Shown: positions 1 to 8,164 of the stretch, in pieces
Position numbering within the stretch: position 1 is the stretch's first letter
How the letters are laid out: each line of letters begins with the position of its first letter
Assembly: GCA_022799115.1 (NCBI GenBank)
Contig: JAAWNT010000002.1
Coordinates: forward strand, 62,001 to 126,000
Direction of reading: 5' to 3'
DNA from: Clostridiales bacterium
GTDB lineage: Bacteria; Bacillota; Clostridia; Oscillospirales; Acutalibacteraceae
DNA length: 64,000 nt
The notes under the pieces: model-generated
What the model was told of the DNA's origin: nothing
Seen by the model: only the letters and a program-made list of their open reading frames with translations
Database searches by the model: none
Program-made: the position numbers and the translations under genes

Positions 1-154
1 GCTGGACGTTAAAATCCCCATAATACAAAAAATACCCCTGGTCGTAGATGATAAAGGGGATAAAAAACAGGAACGATACCCCGATACCCAACAGAAACGC
101 CTTGAGGAAGTATCGATTCTTATAATTGGAGCTTTGCAGTCTTGTTTGCGTCAC
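1..154 (-). CDS. YfhO-like membrane protein, N-terminal fragment
   Basis: The gene runs off the left edge; only the first 51 codons are present. It starts at a GTG (154-152) eight bases after an AGGAGG (168-163 on the minus strand). The visible peptide has a short charged N-terminus, a hydrophobic segment at about residues 17-35 and then the stretch DQGYFLYYGDFNVQ. This resembles the N-terminus of large YfhO-type polytopic membrane proteins, which in Firmicutes are implicated in glycosylation of wall polymers. The family call rests on a short fragment and is tentative; a plain hypothetical membrane protein is the alternative. A good promoter lies about 280 bases upstream, leaving an unusually long leader. 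Confidence 0.55.
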   Translation of the reverse strand, partial: MTQTRLQSSNYKNRYFLKAFLLGIGVSFLFFIPFIIYDQGYFLYYGDFNVQ

Positions 155-435
155 ACGTTACGCCTCCTCTTTTTTGGCCAATGGCTTGCGGTCCTATACC
201 GCCGCGGCTCTCTCCTGCTGCGGAAGTCAAGTCCGCGGGGAAAATCGTTTAAAAAGCAGGTTCCATCTGTGGGAGATGTCCTCCTTGCCGCTGTTCAAAC
301 GATAGGAAAAGACTCCCCGTAAACGCCTGCGTGCGGTAAGGAAACTGGAAAAACAGTTATCGGGGAGAGGGCAATAGGTCAGCCGATGGATTGAACGCCA
401 TACAGTAGGATTCTACAATCGCCTTTTCTGTATGT

Positions 436-464
436 ATTATATCATGCAGGATCGGTGCAGGCAA
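436..464 (-). promoter_or_regulatory. Sigma-A-type promoter for the YfhO-like gene
   Basis: Minus strand: -35 TTGCCT (464-459), 17-base spacer, -10 TATAAT (441-436) preceded by TGA (extended -10). Transcription would start near 430, about 275 bases before the GTG at 154. Confidence 0.6.
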
Positions 465-677
465 TTATAAAACCGGTTTGATTGGCAAAATGTTGGAAGC
501 CTTTCTAAGAAGAGGAGATTATTGCAGGAAGAATTAAGCATGGAAATGGGAGGAAAACAGGGAGATATGGCTGTTTTTTTCCTTTGCAAGAGGGTAAGAA
601 AGGGAATTTTTACACAATCTCACTACTTTTACAGAGGATTCGACAAACAAAATCTGCATTTTCGGTATTATAAGAAT

Positions 678-706
678 ATGACAATGCCGCAGACTTGTAT
701 TATAAT
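678..706 (+). promoter_or_regulatory. Promoter for yfbR
   Basis: -35-like ATGACA (678-683), 17-base spacer, perfect -10 TATAAT (701-706), about 40 bases before the yfbR start. Confidence 0.65.
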
Positions 707-753
707 GAAGGTTATGAAAAAAGAGCGCCTGGAAAGAAAGGAGAAGGATGATA

Positions 754-1332
754 ATGGAAGGAAGCCATTTTTTTGCCATTCTCTCCAGAATGAAATACAT
801 CAACCGCTGGGGGCTGATGCGTAATACCCGCAATGAAAACATCAGCGAGCACAGCTTGGACGTGGCGGTGCTGTCCCATGCTTTGGCGGTGCTGCGCAAC
901 CGAAGATTTGGAGGAACGGTAAATCCCGAGCGCGCCGCGCTGCTGGGATTGTATCACGACGCCACAGAGATTTTTACTGGAGATCTGCCCACTCCGGTGA
1001 AATATGAGAATCCAAAGATCCGCGACGCCTATAAAGAGGTGGAAGGCGCGGCCAGAGAGAAACTGCTTTCCCTTCTGCCGGAGGATTTAAGGCCGGATTA
1101 TGCAAGCCTGTTCGGGGACAGCGAGCCGGAGCTTATGGCGCTTGTAAAGGCGGCGGATAAGCTATCCGCCCTGATTAAATGCGTGGAGGAGCGGCGGATG
1201 GGAAACAGGGAGTTTATGAAGGCGGAGCATTCGCTGCGAACAGCGATAGCCGATATGCATTTGCCCGAGGCAGAATGCTTTCTGGAGCAGTTCCTGCCTT
1301 CTTACAGCCTGACATTGGATGAGCAGGACTGA
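754..1332 (+). CDS. yfbR: 5'-deoxynucleotidase YfbR (HD domain)
   Basis: This 192-residue HD-domain phosphohydrolase should remove the 5' phosphate from deoxyribonucleoside monophosphates in the cytosol. It follows the E. coli YfbR sequence almost from end to end: SHFFAILSRMKYINRW at the N-terminus, NISEHSLDVA with the first metal His, LYHDATEIFTGDLPTPVKY with the HD pair and specificity loop, and KAADKLSALIKC with the distal Asp. I chose ATG 754 over ATG 748 because it lines up with the E. coli start and is better spaced from AGGAG at 739-743. It is preceded by a good promoter and followed 111 bases later by an LCP gene in the same direction. The catalytic residues all appear intact. Confidence 0.92.
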   Translation: MEGSHFFAILSRMKYINRWGLMRNTRNENISEHSLDVAVLSHALAVLRNRRFGGTVNPERAALLGLYHDATEIFTGDLPTPVKYENPKIRDAYKEVEGAAREKLLSLLPEDLRPDYASLFGDSEPELMALVKAADKLSALIKCVEERRMGNREFMKAEHSLRTAIADMHLPEAECFLEQFLPSYSLTLDEQD

Positions 1333-1443
1333 TTGGAAAGCCAGAAGAGGGCATAAGCCCGAAATAAACGCCCCGCCGCAAACGATTGGAAAGAGAAACC
1401 AGAGCGGGGACCGATCCGGAGAACCGGAAAGGAGCGTGAGCAT

Positions 1444-2556
1444 ATGGGAATTAAACGTTGGAGAACAGCCAGGAAAGAAAAAACAGCGGAACAACAGAAG
1501 AAGTATTTTCGCAAAAAGATGATACTTTCTTCCGTTGGGGTGTTTTTATTGCTGTGCGGTGTGGTGACCGGCGGATTGACTTATGGATATCAGGTTTGGA
1601 AGAGCATGTACAAGCCGCTTCCGGACGCGCCTGTGGTGAATACGCAGTCCTCGGCATTGCAGACAGAGCCGCCCTTGGCCTTTGCGCAGGGAAAGCAGCC
1701 GGAGATGAATTTGATTAAACCAGCCGCGATACCGCCCAAGTATCGGGATCAATACACCAATATCTTATTGATTTTATCCGATGGGTTCGGCGCTTGCGAC
1801 CTGATGCTGCTTACCATAGACCAGGCGCACGAGCAGCTGAAGCTGACCTCTTTTTTAAAGGAAATCTGGGTCAAGATTCCCGGTTTGGATAGGGAGTCCC
1901 GATTGGACGCGGCCTATGCTGCGGGAGGGGCCAAGCTGGCGGCCCAAACGTTAGAACAAAATTTTGGAGTGACGATAGACCGGTATATAGAGGTGGACTT
2001 TCAGCAGCTTCCCGATCTGATTGACCGTTTGGACGGAGTGGAACTCACCATCAGTCAGGCGGAGGCGGAGTACATCAATGAATATTCCGCTTCCACACCG
2101 ACCCTTCCCGGTGCGGGTACCTATAATTTAAACGGCAGGCAGGCCTTGTGCCATGCCCAAAACAGGACGGTGGAGGTGCATGATTTCGACGCGGTGAATC
2201 GGGTTCGGGACGTGGTTATGGCGGCGTTTGTCCGGTTTCAGACCACCAGCGATATGATGCGGCTGGCCAAGCTGGTCAACGATTCCACCTCCATGCTTTC
2301 CACCGATCTGGAACTGGAAGAGTTCCAAAAACTGCTGCTGGGCTGTTTTGATTATGTGGATTATGAAACCTGTCAGTACCTGCTGCCCTGCGGCGACGGT
2401 TATGTAAAAACTACGGTGAAGGGCGCCAAAGGAACCCAGGACGTGCTGCTGATCCGGGATATCGACCAAGTGAGGGAACGAATCTATCGTTTTGTTTATG
2501 GAGATTACCATAGCAGCGGGGTATGCCAGCCGGATGATCCATTATATAATCCGTGA
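1444..2556 (+). CDS. LytR-CpsA-Psr family protein with degenerate active site
   Basis: A 370-residue membrane-anchored LCP protein: basic N-terminus, one TM segment at about residues 29-52, then an extracellular LCP domain. LCP enzymes move lipid-linked glycopolymers onto peptidoglycan using conserved Asp and Arg residues. Fold landmarks remain (LKLTSF, AAYAAGGAKL, NFGVTIDRYIEVDF, LDGVEL), but catalytic positions differ from the family. The usual SFMRDT is SFLKEI, the GxDxR block is SDGFGACDLM, and the late R..R..RQR cluster is reduced to AQNRT...NRVRD. RBS AAAGGAG (1428-1434) is nine bases from the ATG. It lies upstream of an intact LCP gene that has its own promoter. I infer a non-catalytic or altered paralogue, perhaps a partner of its neighbour. 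Confidence 0.85.
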   Translation: MGIKRWRTARKEKTAEQQKKYFRKKMILSSVGVFLLLCGVVTGGLTYGYQVWKSMYKPLPDAPVVNTQSSALQTEPPLAFAQGKQPEMNLIKPAAIPPKYRDQYTNILLILSDGFGACDLMLLTIDQAHEQLKLTSFLKEIWVKIPGLDRESRLDAAYAAGGAKLAAQTLEQNFGVTIDRYIEVDFQQLPDLIDRLDGVELTISQAEAEYINEYSASTPTLPGAGTYNLNGRQALCHAQNRTVEVHDFDAVNRVRDVVMAAFVRFQTTSDMMRLAKLVNDSTSMLSTDLELEEFQKLLLGCFDYVDYETCQYLLPCGDGYVKTTVKGAKGTQDVLLIRDIDQVRERIYRFVYGDYHSSGVCQPDDPLYNP

Positions 2557-2621
2557 CCGCTGATTTTACAACTTTGTGACACAATCCTTTCAGGAATCAT
2601 ATGTTTCCGGCGCTATTTTAT

Positions 2622-2650
2622 TTGATTATTGTCCCCAAATGATGTATAAT
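2622..2650 (+). promoter_or_regulatory. Promoter for the second LCP gene
   Basis: TTGATT (2622-2627), exactly 17 bases, TATAAT (2645-2650). It lies in the 180-base gap between the two LCP genes, so the second can be expressed independently of the first. Confidence 0.75.
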
Positions 2651-2737
2651 GTGTGCCAGCAAGAGACTGGATGAAAAGACAAGATGTCCCGCCAAAGGCG
2701 GTAATACGCAAAAGTCAGTAAGGAGCGTGTGGGTCAA

Positions 2738-4054
2738 ATGCCACAAAATCCCAGGGGCCGCCGTCCTGGACCGGGACAAGGTCCCCGGACAGGAGGGCAA
2801 AGAAGACCGCCTCAACGGCATCGCTATCAGCAAACGCCTCCGTCAAGCAGGAGGGAGCAGAATCGGGGATCCCCCAATAAAGCCAGACAAGACCGGCGCT
2901 ATGCCGGCGACCGGTATGAAGAGAGGCGTTCCGCTTCCCACAGGAGAAGCGGGCAGGCAGAAAGGAAGGGACGTACTTTGGAAAGAAAGAGAACGAAAAA
3001 GACGTCGACAGGCAAAAAGGTTGTCAATGCAGTCATTATTGTTTTTTGCGTGTTGTTCATCGCCATGGGCGGTTTGATGGTTTGGGGGCACAGCGCGCTG
3101 AGCTCCATGTATAAGCCGTTAAACGGCGGAGACGTCAATGATTCCAATATTCTCCCCAGCGGGCTTACGCAGGATCAGGTCAACCAAATACTTCCAGGCG
3201 CTGGAAATCATCTCACCGACGATCTGTTCAGCGACCAAGAGGTGTTTAATGTTCTGCTGGTGGGTGCGGACGACGATGGGAACAGCGATACCATGATGCT
3301 GATTTCCATTGACAACAAACATCAAAAGCTAAAAATGACCTCCTTCATGAGAGACACCGTGGTGGATATCCCCGGGAAACAGGGCGTTTATCGCTATAAA
3401 CTCAACGCCTCCTTTGGCGCGGGAGGAGTCCCGCTGGTCATTGAAACCATTGAGCGGAATTTCGGGATTAACATCGATAAATATGCGGAGGTAGACTTTG
3501 AATGTTTCCGCAAGGTCATTGATATTCTGGGAGGCGTGAAAGTGACGCTGACCCAGCCTGAGGTTGAATTCATCAACGATCGATGGAAGGATGGGCATCC
3601 CCTGACAAACGGCGCCGGTACTTATGTTTTGGATTCCGGAAAAGCTTTGGTTCACGCCCGCAACCGATCTTCGGGTATGTGGGACTATGGCCGTACCGCT
3701 CGTCAGAGAGATGTAATCCGGGCGACCATTGAAGGGTTCAAGAATACTGATGTGGTATCCATGCTTAAAATTGCCGCCAGTATGATGGAATATGTGAATA
3801 CGGACATGAATCCCCAGGAACTCAGCCAGTTGATTTACAAGGCCCCCACCTATATGAACTATGAGATGGAAGAATTCCGGCTGCCCACCAATAACAATCT
3901 GGAGGAAAAAACGATCAGCCAGTTCGGCGGGGCCGTATTAATCATTCCGGATATCCAACAGGCCCGGGCAGATCTGAAAGAATTCATTTACGGCGAAGGC
4001 GCGCCGGAGGGCACCATGCCCAGCACCACCGACCGTGTGCGCAATGGAGAATAA
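2738..4054 (+). CDS. LytR-CpsA-Psr family glycopolymer transferase
   Basis: A 438-residue LCP protein with a long basic, Gly/Pro/Arg/Gln-rich cytosolic tail (about residues 1-93), one TM segment (about 97-118) and an extracellular LCP domain. The catalytic landmarks are present: NVLLVGADDDGNSDTMML, SFMRDTVVDIPG, YKLNASFGAGG, NFGINIDKYAEVDF and HARNRSS...YGRTARQRDV. It should attach undecaprenyl-linked wall polymers to peptidoglycan. ATG 2738 is 12 bases after AAGGAG (2720-2725); GTG 2729 is in frame but only three bases away, too close. It has its own promoter and ends in a strong terminator, so it is probably monocistronic. The arginine-rich tail is unusually long for the family. Confidence 0.88.
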   Translation: MPQNPRGRRPGPGQGPRTGGQRRPPQRHRYQQTPPSSRREQNRGSPNKARQDRRYAGDRYEERRSASHRRSGQAERKGRTLERKRTKKTSTGKKVVNAVIIVFCVLFIAMGGLMVWGHSALSSMYKPLNGGDVNDSNILPSGLTQDQVNQILPGAGNHLTDDLFSDQEVFNVLLVGADDDGNSDTMMLISIDNKHQKLKMTSFMRDTVVDIPGKQGVYRYKLNASFGAGGVPLVIETIERNFGINIDKYAEVDFECFRKVIDILGGVKVTLTQPEVEFINDRWKDGHPLTNGAGTYVLDSGKALVHARNRSSGMWDYGRTARQRDVIRATIEGFKNTDVVSMLKIAASMMEYVNTDMNPQELSQLIYKAPTYMNYEMEEFRLPTNNNLEEKTISQFGGAVLIIPDIQQARADLKEFIYGEGAPEGTMPSTTDRVRNGE

Positions 4055-4084
4055 ATCTGAAATCGTTTCAAGGCAGTATGATAG

Positions 4085-4127
4085 AAGCGGCCCCTCCCCT
4101 GTAAATGGGGGAGGGGCCGCTTTATTT
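4085..4127 (+). terminator. Rho-independent terminator after the LCP gene
   Basis: A near-perfect GC-rich stem (AAGCGGCCCCTCCCC with its complement) around a short loop, followed by TTTATTT. Confidence 0.9.
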
Positions 4128-4331
4128 GAAAATGGTTGGTGTGTAGGTTACCGGTCGATATAAGAAGTGAAGACAAATCGACTTCGCTGCGCGCACCGTG
4201 AGGCCGTGGTTCTCAAACGGCCAAGGACCTGAAAATGTATAGGAAAGGGGGGCAATACGGTTTGCCGTGTTTGTGGAAGCGGTTTTTTCGTCCTCTTCCC
4301 AACGTGTAAAAAGACTTGCGAAATGCCCGCC

Positions 4332-4347
4332 TTGAGCGCGCGCTCAA
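4332..4347. repeat. 16-bp perfect palindrome spanning the Smr stop codon
   Basis: TTGAGCGCGCGCTCAA is perfectly self-complementary and contains the TGA stop of the Smr gene (4346-4344). Flanking bases (CCTTG and GGCGG) extend partial pairing. No U-tract follows, so it is not a standard intrinsic terminator; an mRNA 3'-end stabiliser is possible. Confidence 0.5.
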
Positions 4348-4607
4348 CAAGGCTCCTTGGGCTTTAAAACCAGAGTCGTCTGCCCGCTGTTCAGTGAAAG
4401 AAGCTTGCGCTGAATGCGGGGATGTTTTAGCTCTGAGCGAACCATATCCTGTAGTATTTTTCCGCCATGGTAGCCATGGATGACCACAATCTCCCGGATA
4501 TCCTTTCCCACTCGTCCTAAGAGCAGTTCCAGTTGCCGCTTGGCCTCAGCGGCGCGCATCCCGTGGATGTCCACTTCCAGGGTCCAGCCAAATTTCCGTT
4601 CCATCAT
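4344..4607 (-). CDS. Stand-alone Smr-domain protein
   Basis: An 87-residue protein that is almost entirely one Smr domain. It has the VDIHGM motif (residues 12-17) with a downstream EAKRQLELLLG helix, the VIHGYHGG motif (residues 42-49; usually HGxGxG) and a terminal TTLVL strand. Smr domains act as nucleic-acid nicking or endonuclease modules in MutS2 and in small single-domain proteins, some linked to ribosome rescue. Here the second His-Gly motif carries His in place of the middle Gly. The start overlaps the end of the upstream lipoprotein gene by four bases (4604-4607), so the two are translationally coupled. The stop lies inside a perfect palindrome. Confidence 0.8.
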   Translation of the reverse strand: MMERKFGWTLEVDIHGMRAAEAKRQLELLLGRVGKDIREIVVIHGYHGGKILQDMVRSELKHPRIQRKLLSLNSGQTTLVLKPKEPC

Positions 4608-6490
4608 GATGGACTTCCTCCCCGCTTTTTACGTGTCTTTTTGGGCTTCTCAGCTTGATGATTCTCCCATACAATGGGTTGTCCGCATTTAGTACAAAAC
4701 AGCATCCCTTGATACAGCCTTGCTCCGCAAGACGAACAGCGCTGCCTGGAGAGAGGGAACGCTCCGGGCAGGCAAACCCGCTCGGATTCTCTTTTGCGCA
4801 CGGTATGGCGATGAGCCAGCAATAAAACAGCGGCAACGGCAGCCAGGAATAGCAGAGCGGCGCCGCCTAACATCAGGACAAACCAGGGATTGGCCCATTG
4901 CACCACTGCGGTAAGGGAAGCTTTGCCATCCTGGGGAAGCTGACGAGTTACGGTTTGAGGATCTACACGAACCGCCTGGGAGATTTGGTTGCCCTCCTCG
5001 TCCAGAGAGGACACTGGGGAGTCCCCAATATAGGTATAGGAAACCGGCCCTCCGTAACCGATTTGACGTAAAAAAGATTGCAGATCCATGCGGTCGTGGA
5101 CCAATGTCGAGTGATAGAGCTGGAATCCATCCTGTTTGCCCAGCGTGATTTCATTTCCCGGGCCCAATAACCGGGTAAGAGAGGCGCTGAGCTCACTGGG
5201 GGCTCCTTGCAGGGAAAGGGTACAATGGGTTCCTTCCGCAGCGGCGGAGAGGCCGTCGATGTTCAGGCCTTCAAAGTAGCGGCATGCAGTTTGCGCCCCG
5301 CGTTGGCCGGTTTCTCCAGCAAATTTCAATTGGATTTCGCGCTGAAAGCTGCCTTGGGACATGCGCTTCGTCGCAATCGCCACCGACTCCACGGAGTATT
5401 CGTTCTGGCTTTGCAGGCGAACCTGCATCAGGCAGCTGTCCTGCTGGAACAAAAAGCCTTCGCTGTCCAGATATCCGTCTACCGTCATCCACCGGCCGGA
5501 CTGGAACAGCTGGGCTTCCGATACGCCGGAAGTGCTGTCTGAGGCAAATCGGTATTCCACAAAGGTTTTGCCGTACCGATTGGAAGGAAAGGAGGAAAAA
5601 TTCAGACGTTCGGTAAACGCCACCTGACTGTTGAAAAGGGTGTCTTTCTGCTGCTCCATGACGCTTTGGGAGGAGGCGCTGTCCAAAGCCTGGGCGGTTT
5701 GGGCGGCAAGGGAATCGTTGGTTGAGGCCATAAAAGAGATGGAAAAGGTTTTGCCGGAGGCGGTTTCGCTCCATTCTCCCGTTCCTCCTTGGGGAATCCG
5801 CTGCTGTAAATAGGGTTCTAAGGATTCCCCCGACTGTTCAAGGGTGCTCTGCGGAATGGAAATGGCGATTGTGCGTTCAAAACGATCATTGTCCAACAGG
5901 CGGGTGAAAACCGTCACCTTATTCACGGGAAGATAATCAAATTCCCGCACCTCCAATTGGCCGGGAGAAGAAAAAACTTGTCCCTCCACCGTAACCTGGG
6001 CTTCGCCCTCTGAAAACAGTCCCGGCTTCCCATCACAAAGCTGTTGATCGACGAGGGCCTGATCCAGCCAGCTCATCAGATCGCCGCTGGAAAAGTCCTC
6101 CTCCAAGCGAACTCCCCGCGCAAAAACACCGGAAGGACGGGCATATAACAGATAGCACTCACGGCCCAAAAGATCCTCCACCTTTTCCCGGTATTCCTGT
6201 TCGCTCTCAAAGGACAGGGTAAAGGAGTAAACGGCTCCATCTCCCTGTCCAGCTTTCTCCCAGGAGAGCTGCTTTGGGCAGGATTGGCGTAACAGCGCGT
6301 CCAGCGCCTCCTCTCCGCCTGCGATTTGGTCCAATCCGCCGTTTTTGAGGGTGCATATCATGACCCGCTGTCCGGAGAACCCATGCTCTATGGTCATTTG
6401 GGTTACCGGCTGGGTGGAACAGCCGCCCAACAGGCAGGCGAAAATAAAAACAAGCGCGGCGATAATAACCGGGCGAATATGCTGTCTCAT
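4604..6490 (-). CDS. Large lipoprotein with TM segment and cytosolic zinc ribbon
   Basis: A 628-residue protein of unknown function. It begins with a lipoprotein signal (hydrophobic residues 7-20, lipobox LLGGC with Cys24). About 500 residues of predicted extracytoplasmic, beta-rich sequence follow, then a strong TM segment at about 533-559. The basic C-terminal tail carries a four-cysteine zinc ribbon (Cys585, 588, 599, 602: CSSCG and CTKCG). A lipidated N-terminus plus a TM and cytosolic ribbon means two membrane attachments; otherwise the N-terminus is an uncleaved anchor. The periplasmic part shows internal similarity (FERTIAISIPQS and FQREIQLKF-type segments). It is co-translated with the Smr protein downstream. 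No catalytic motif was recognised. Confidence 0.75.
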   Translation of the reverse strand: MRQHIRPVIIAALVFIFACLLGGCSTQPVTQMTIEHGFSGQRVMICTLKNGGLDQIAGGEEALDALLRQSCPKQLSWEKAGQGDGAVYSFTLSFESEQEYREKVEDLLGRECYLLYARPSGVFARGVRLEEDFSSGDLMSWLDQALVDQQLCDGKPGLFSEGEAQVTVEGQVFSSPGQLEVREFDYLPVNKVTVFTRLLDNDRFERTIAISIPQSTLEQSGESLEPYLQQRIPQGGTGEWSETASGKTFSISFMASTNDSLAAQTAQALDSASSQSVMEQQKDTLFNSQVAFTERLNFSSFPSNRYGKTFVEYRFASDSTSGVSEAQLFQSGRWMTVDGYLDSEGFLFQQDSCLMQVRLQSQNEYSVESVAIATKRMSQGSFQREIQLKFAGETGQRGAQTACRYFEGLNIDGLSAAAEGTHCTLSLQGAPSELSASLTRLLGPGNEITLGKQDGFQLYHSTLVHDRMDLQSFLRQIGYGGPVSYTYIGDSPVSSLDEEGNQISQAVRVDPQTVTRQLPQDGKASLTAVVQWANPWFVLMLGGAALLFLAAVAAVLLLAHRHTVRKRESERVCLPGAFPLSRQRCSSCGARLYQGMLFCTKCGQPIVWENHQAEKPKKTRKKRGGSPS

Positions 6491-6852
6491 AGGAACTCCC
6501 TCCGTTGTGGTGCGGTTTGACGGAGAAAATGACGGTGCGGCGCACAGCGGTTCTTCTGCAAACTCCGTTGGGCGGGGTTGCCGGACGGGTGAATTTCTCC
6601 ATCGTATTTGGCTTCCATTATACTATGTTTTCCGTGGTATTGCTATAGAAGAGCCGATAAAAAGGCCGGAACTCTGTGAATTGAGGGCGGCGCTCCTGAA
6701 CGGCTGTCTGTTAGATCCTGCGGGCGGGAGAAATCCTGCTGTTTTTACCGGATTCGCCAACATGTTGCAGAATGTGGGGAGAATCCCAAGAAAAATACCC
6801 GTTGGCTGTCGATGAAAATTCACGGAATACAGATGAAATGAATTTAGGGGTA

Positions 6853-6861
6853 TGCTATAAT
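6853..6861 (+). promoter_or_regulatory. Extended -10 promoter
   Basis: TGCTATAAT with no clear -35 box, about 40 bases upstream of the ATG at 6904. Confidence 0.55.
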
Positions 6862-6903
6862 AATATAACATTGGCACCGGCGGGGAAAGGGAGGAGAGTC
6901 GCG

Positions 6904-8082
6904 ATGACCGTTGTAGATATCAGAAGCTTCATTACTGTGCGCAATGTGGAGCTGATTGAAGTAAATAACGACTTTATCTATTATGCGGAGGAGAAAAACG
7001 AGGAGGGGCATAATAACCTCTTTTTGTTAGAATATAACCGGGTAACTCGACGGGAACGCGTCATCACCCATTACTCTCTGGATGATCCAACCTTTGTCCA
7101 GCATATTTATTCATTTGTGGACAGTATCGTTCTCTTATTGGAGAATGGCGGCAGCGCCGTATGGGTGTTTCGGGTGGATAAAAATACCGGAGAGGAAACG
7201 GTTCGTACGCAGCTTAACTGCATCGGCGGTTTTGCCGGCAGTAAGGCTTTGGACAAGCGGCATGTTTTGGTGTATACGGAGGCAAACGAGGAATTCTTCG
7301 ACCTGTTTAAGGAATATCAGAGAGTGACCGGATGCGCCCGGGTCGCCTATCTTTATGATATTGAAAAAGAGGAAAAGTACTTTGTCAAAAATTTGCGGCT
7401 TTGCAGACGGTCCGGAGAGGATTTCTTGCTGTATTCCACCCAAGAGGGCAAACAGGTGCTTCTGCTTGATCCCTACGGCGACGAAACGCTTAAGCAGCGG
7501 TGTTATCGGAGTGCGCGCTGGATCAATACCCAAGTCCGCGACAATCTGTGGGTGATTCCCCTGAAGAGACTGATGGAAGGCATCAAGCGGGGGGAAGAGG
7601 AGTTTCGGGAGCGCCCGGTAATCACCGCGGATATCAACGGCCTGGTGCGCTTCAGCGGGATGGACAAACACAATATATACTTTAAAGCCAAGCACTTCCC
7701 CACAGGGAGGGAACGGATCTGCCGTTATGACAAAAACAGCGGTGAGATACAGGTGGCGGCGGATCTTGCGCAGAGCGAAACCCAGGCGTGCAGCTACTAT
7801 ATCGAGGAGCGCAACGCCAAGGCGTACCGGCTGGAAGAATACGATGAGACCATTCTGGTTCACGGGGTGGTCAACAGCGCGGTACACGCGGAATATGAAA
7901 AAAAGCTTGGGCAGTTGGTCAGCTGTGTGGAGGATCGCTTTTTGATTACCCGAAAGGTTGTCTATGACGATCAGGGAAATTATGAGTTTGAGTATAATTC
8001 CATTTACGACATTGTGAAAAAAACGGAAGAAAGCTTTGAATGCAAATGCGCCGTGTGGGGCAACACGCTGGTTCTGTTTTGA
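6904..8082 (+). CDS. Hypothetical protein, propeller-like repeats
   Basis: A 392-residue soluble protein I do not recognise; there is no signal peptide or TM segment. The ATG at 6904 follows a strong GGGAGGAG site, so the longer open frame upstream is not needed. The sequence alternates short beta-type segments with turns and repeats a characteristic phrase (FRVDKNTGEE at about residue 90, ICRYDKNSGEIQ at about residue 275, YLYDIEKEEKY between them). This is typical of WD40/DPP-like beta-propeller blades. It is followed 82 bases later by a DUF308 membrane protein. A cytosolic propeller acting as a scaffold or sensor is inference only. Confidence 0.7.
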   Translation: MTVVDIRSFITVRNVELIEVNNDFIYYAEEKNEEGHNNLFLLEYNRVTRRERVITHYSLDDPTFVQHIYSFVDSIVLLLENGGSAVWVFRVDKNTGEETVRTQLNCIGGFAGSKALDKRHVLVYTEANEEFFDLFKEYQRVTGCARVAYLYDIEKEEKYFVKNLRLCRRSGEDFLLYSTQEGKQVLLLDPYGDETLKQRCYRSARWINTQVRDNLWVIPLKRLMEGIKRGEEEFRERPVITADINGLVRFSGMDKHNIYFKAKHFPTGRERICRYDKNSGEIQVAADLAQSETQACSYYIEERNAKAYRLEEYDETILVHGVVNSAVHAEYEKKLGQLVSCVEDRFLITRKVVYDDQGNYEFEYNSIYDIVKKTEESFECKCAVWGNTLVLF

Positions 8083-8164
8083 TTTTGGCCGCCCGCTGAG
8101 GCTTGTTTTTCGGGCGGCGCGTGGGCGTTTGTTTTGTAGTATCAAGGATATAGGAGGCTTACGT

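Larger units (their letters stand above)
155..753. other. Divergent intergenic region with long leader
   Basis: This 600-base gap separates the YfhO-like gene from yfbR. It holds one promoter for each direction (436-464 minus, 678-706 plus). Short open frames here have no convincing ribosome site or family resemblance. The minus-strand leader (155-430) contains GC-rich self-complementary patches but no riboswitch class that I recognise. Confidence 0.5.

Noticed and set aside
522-824. 100-codon plus-strand frame overlapping the yfbR promoter
   Set aside because: It overlaps the promoter and the start of the well-supported yfbR gene in another frame and has no family resemblance.
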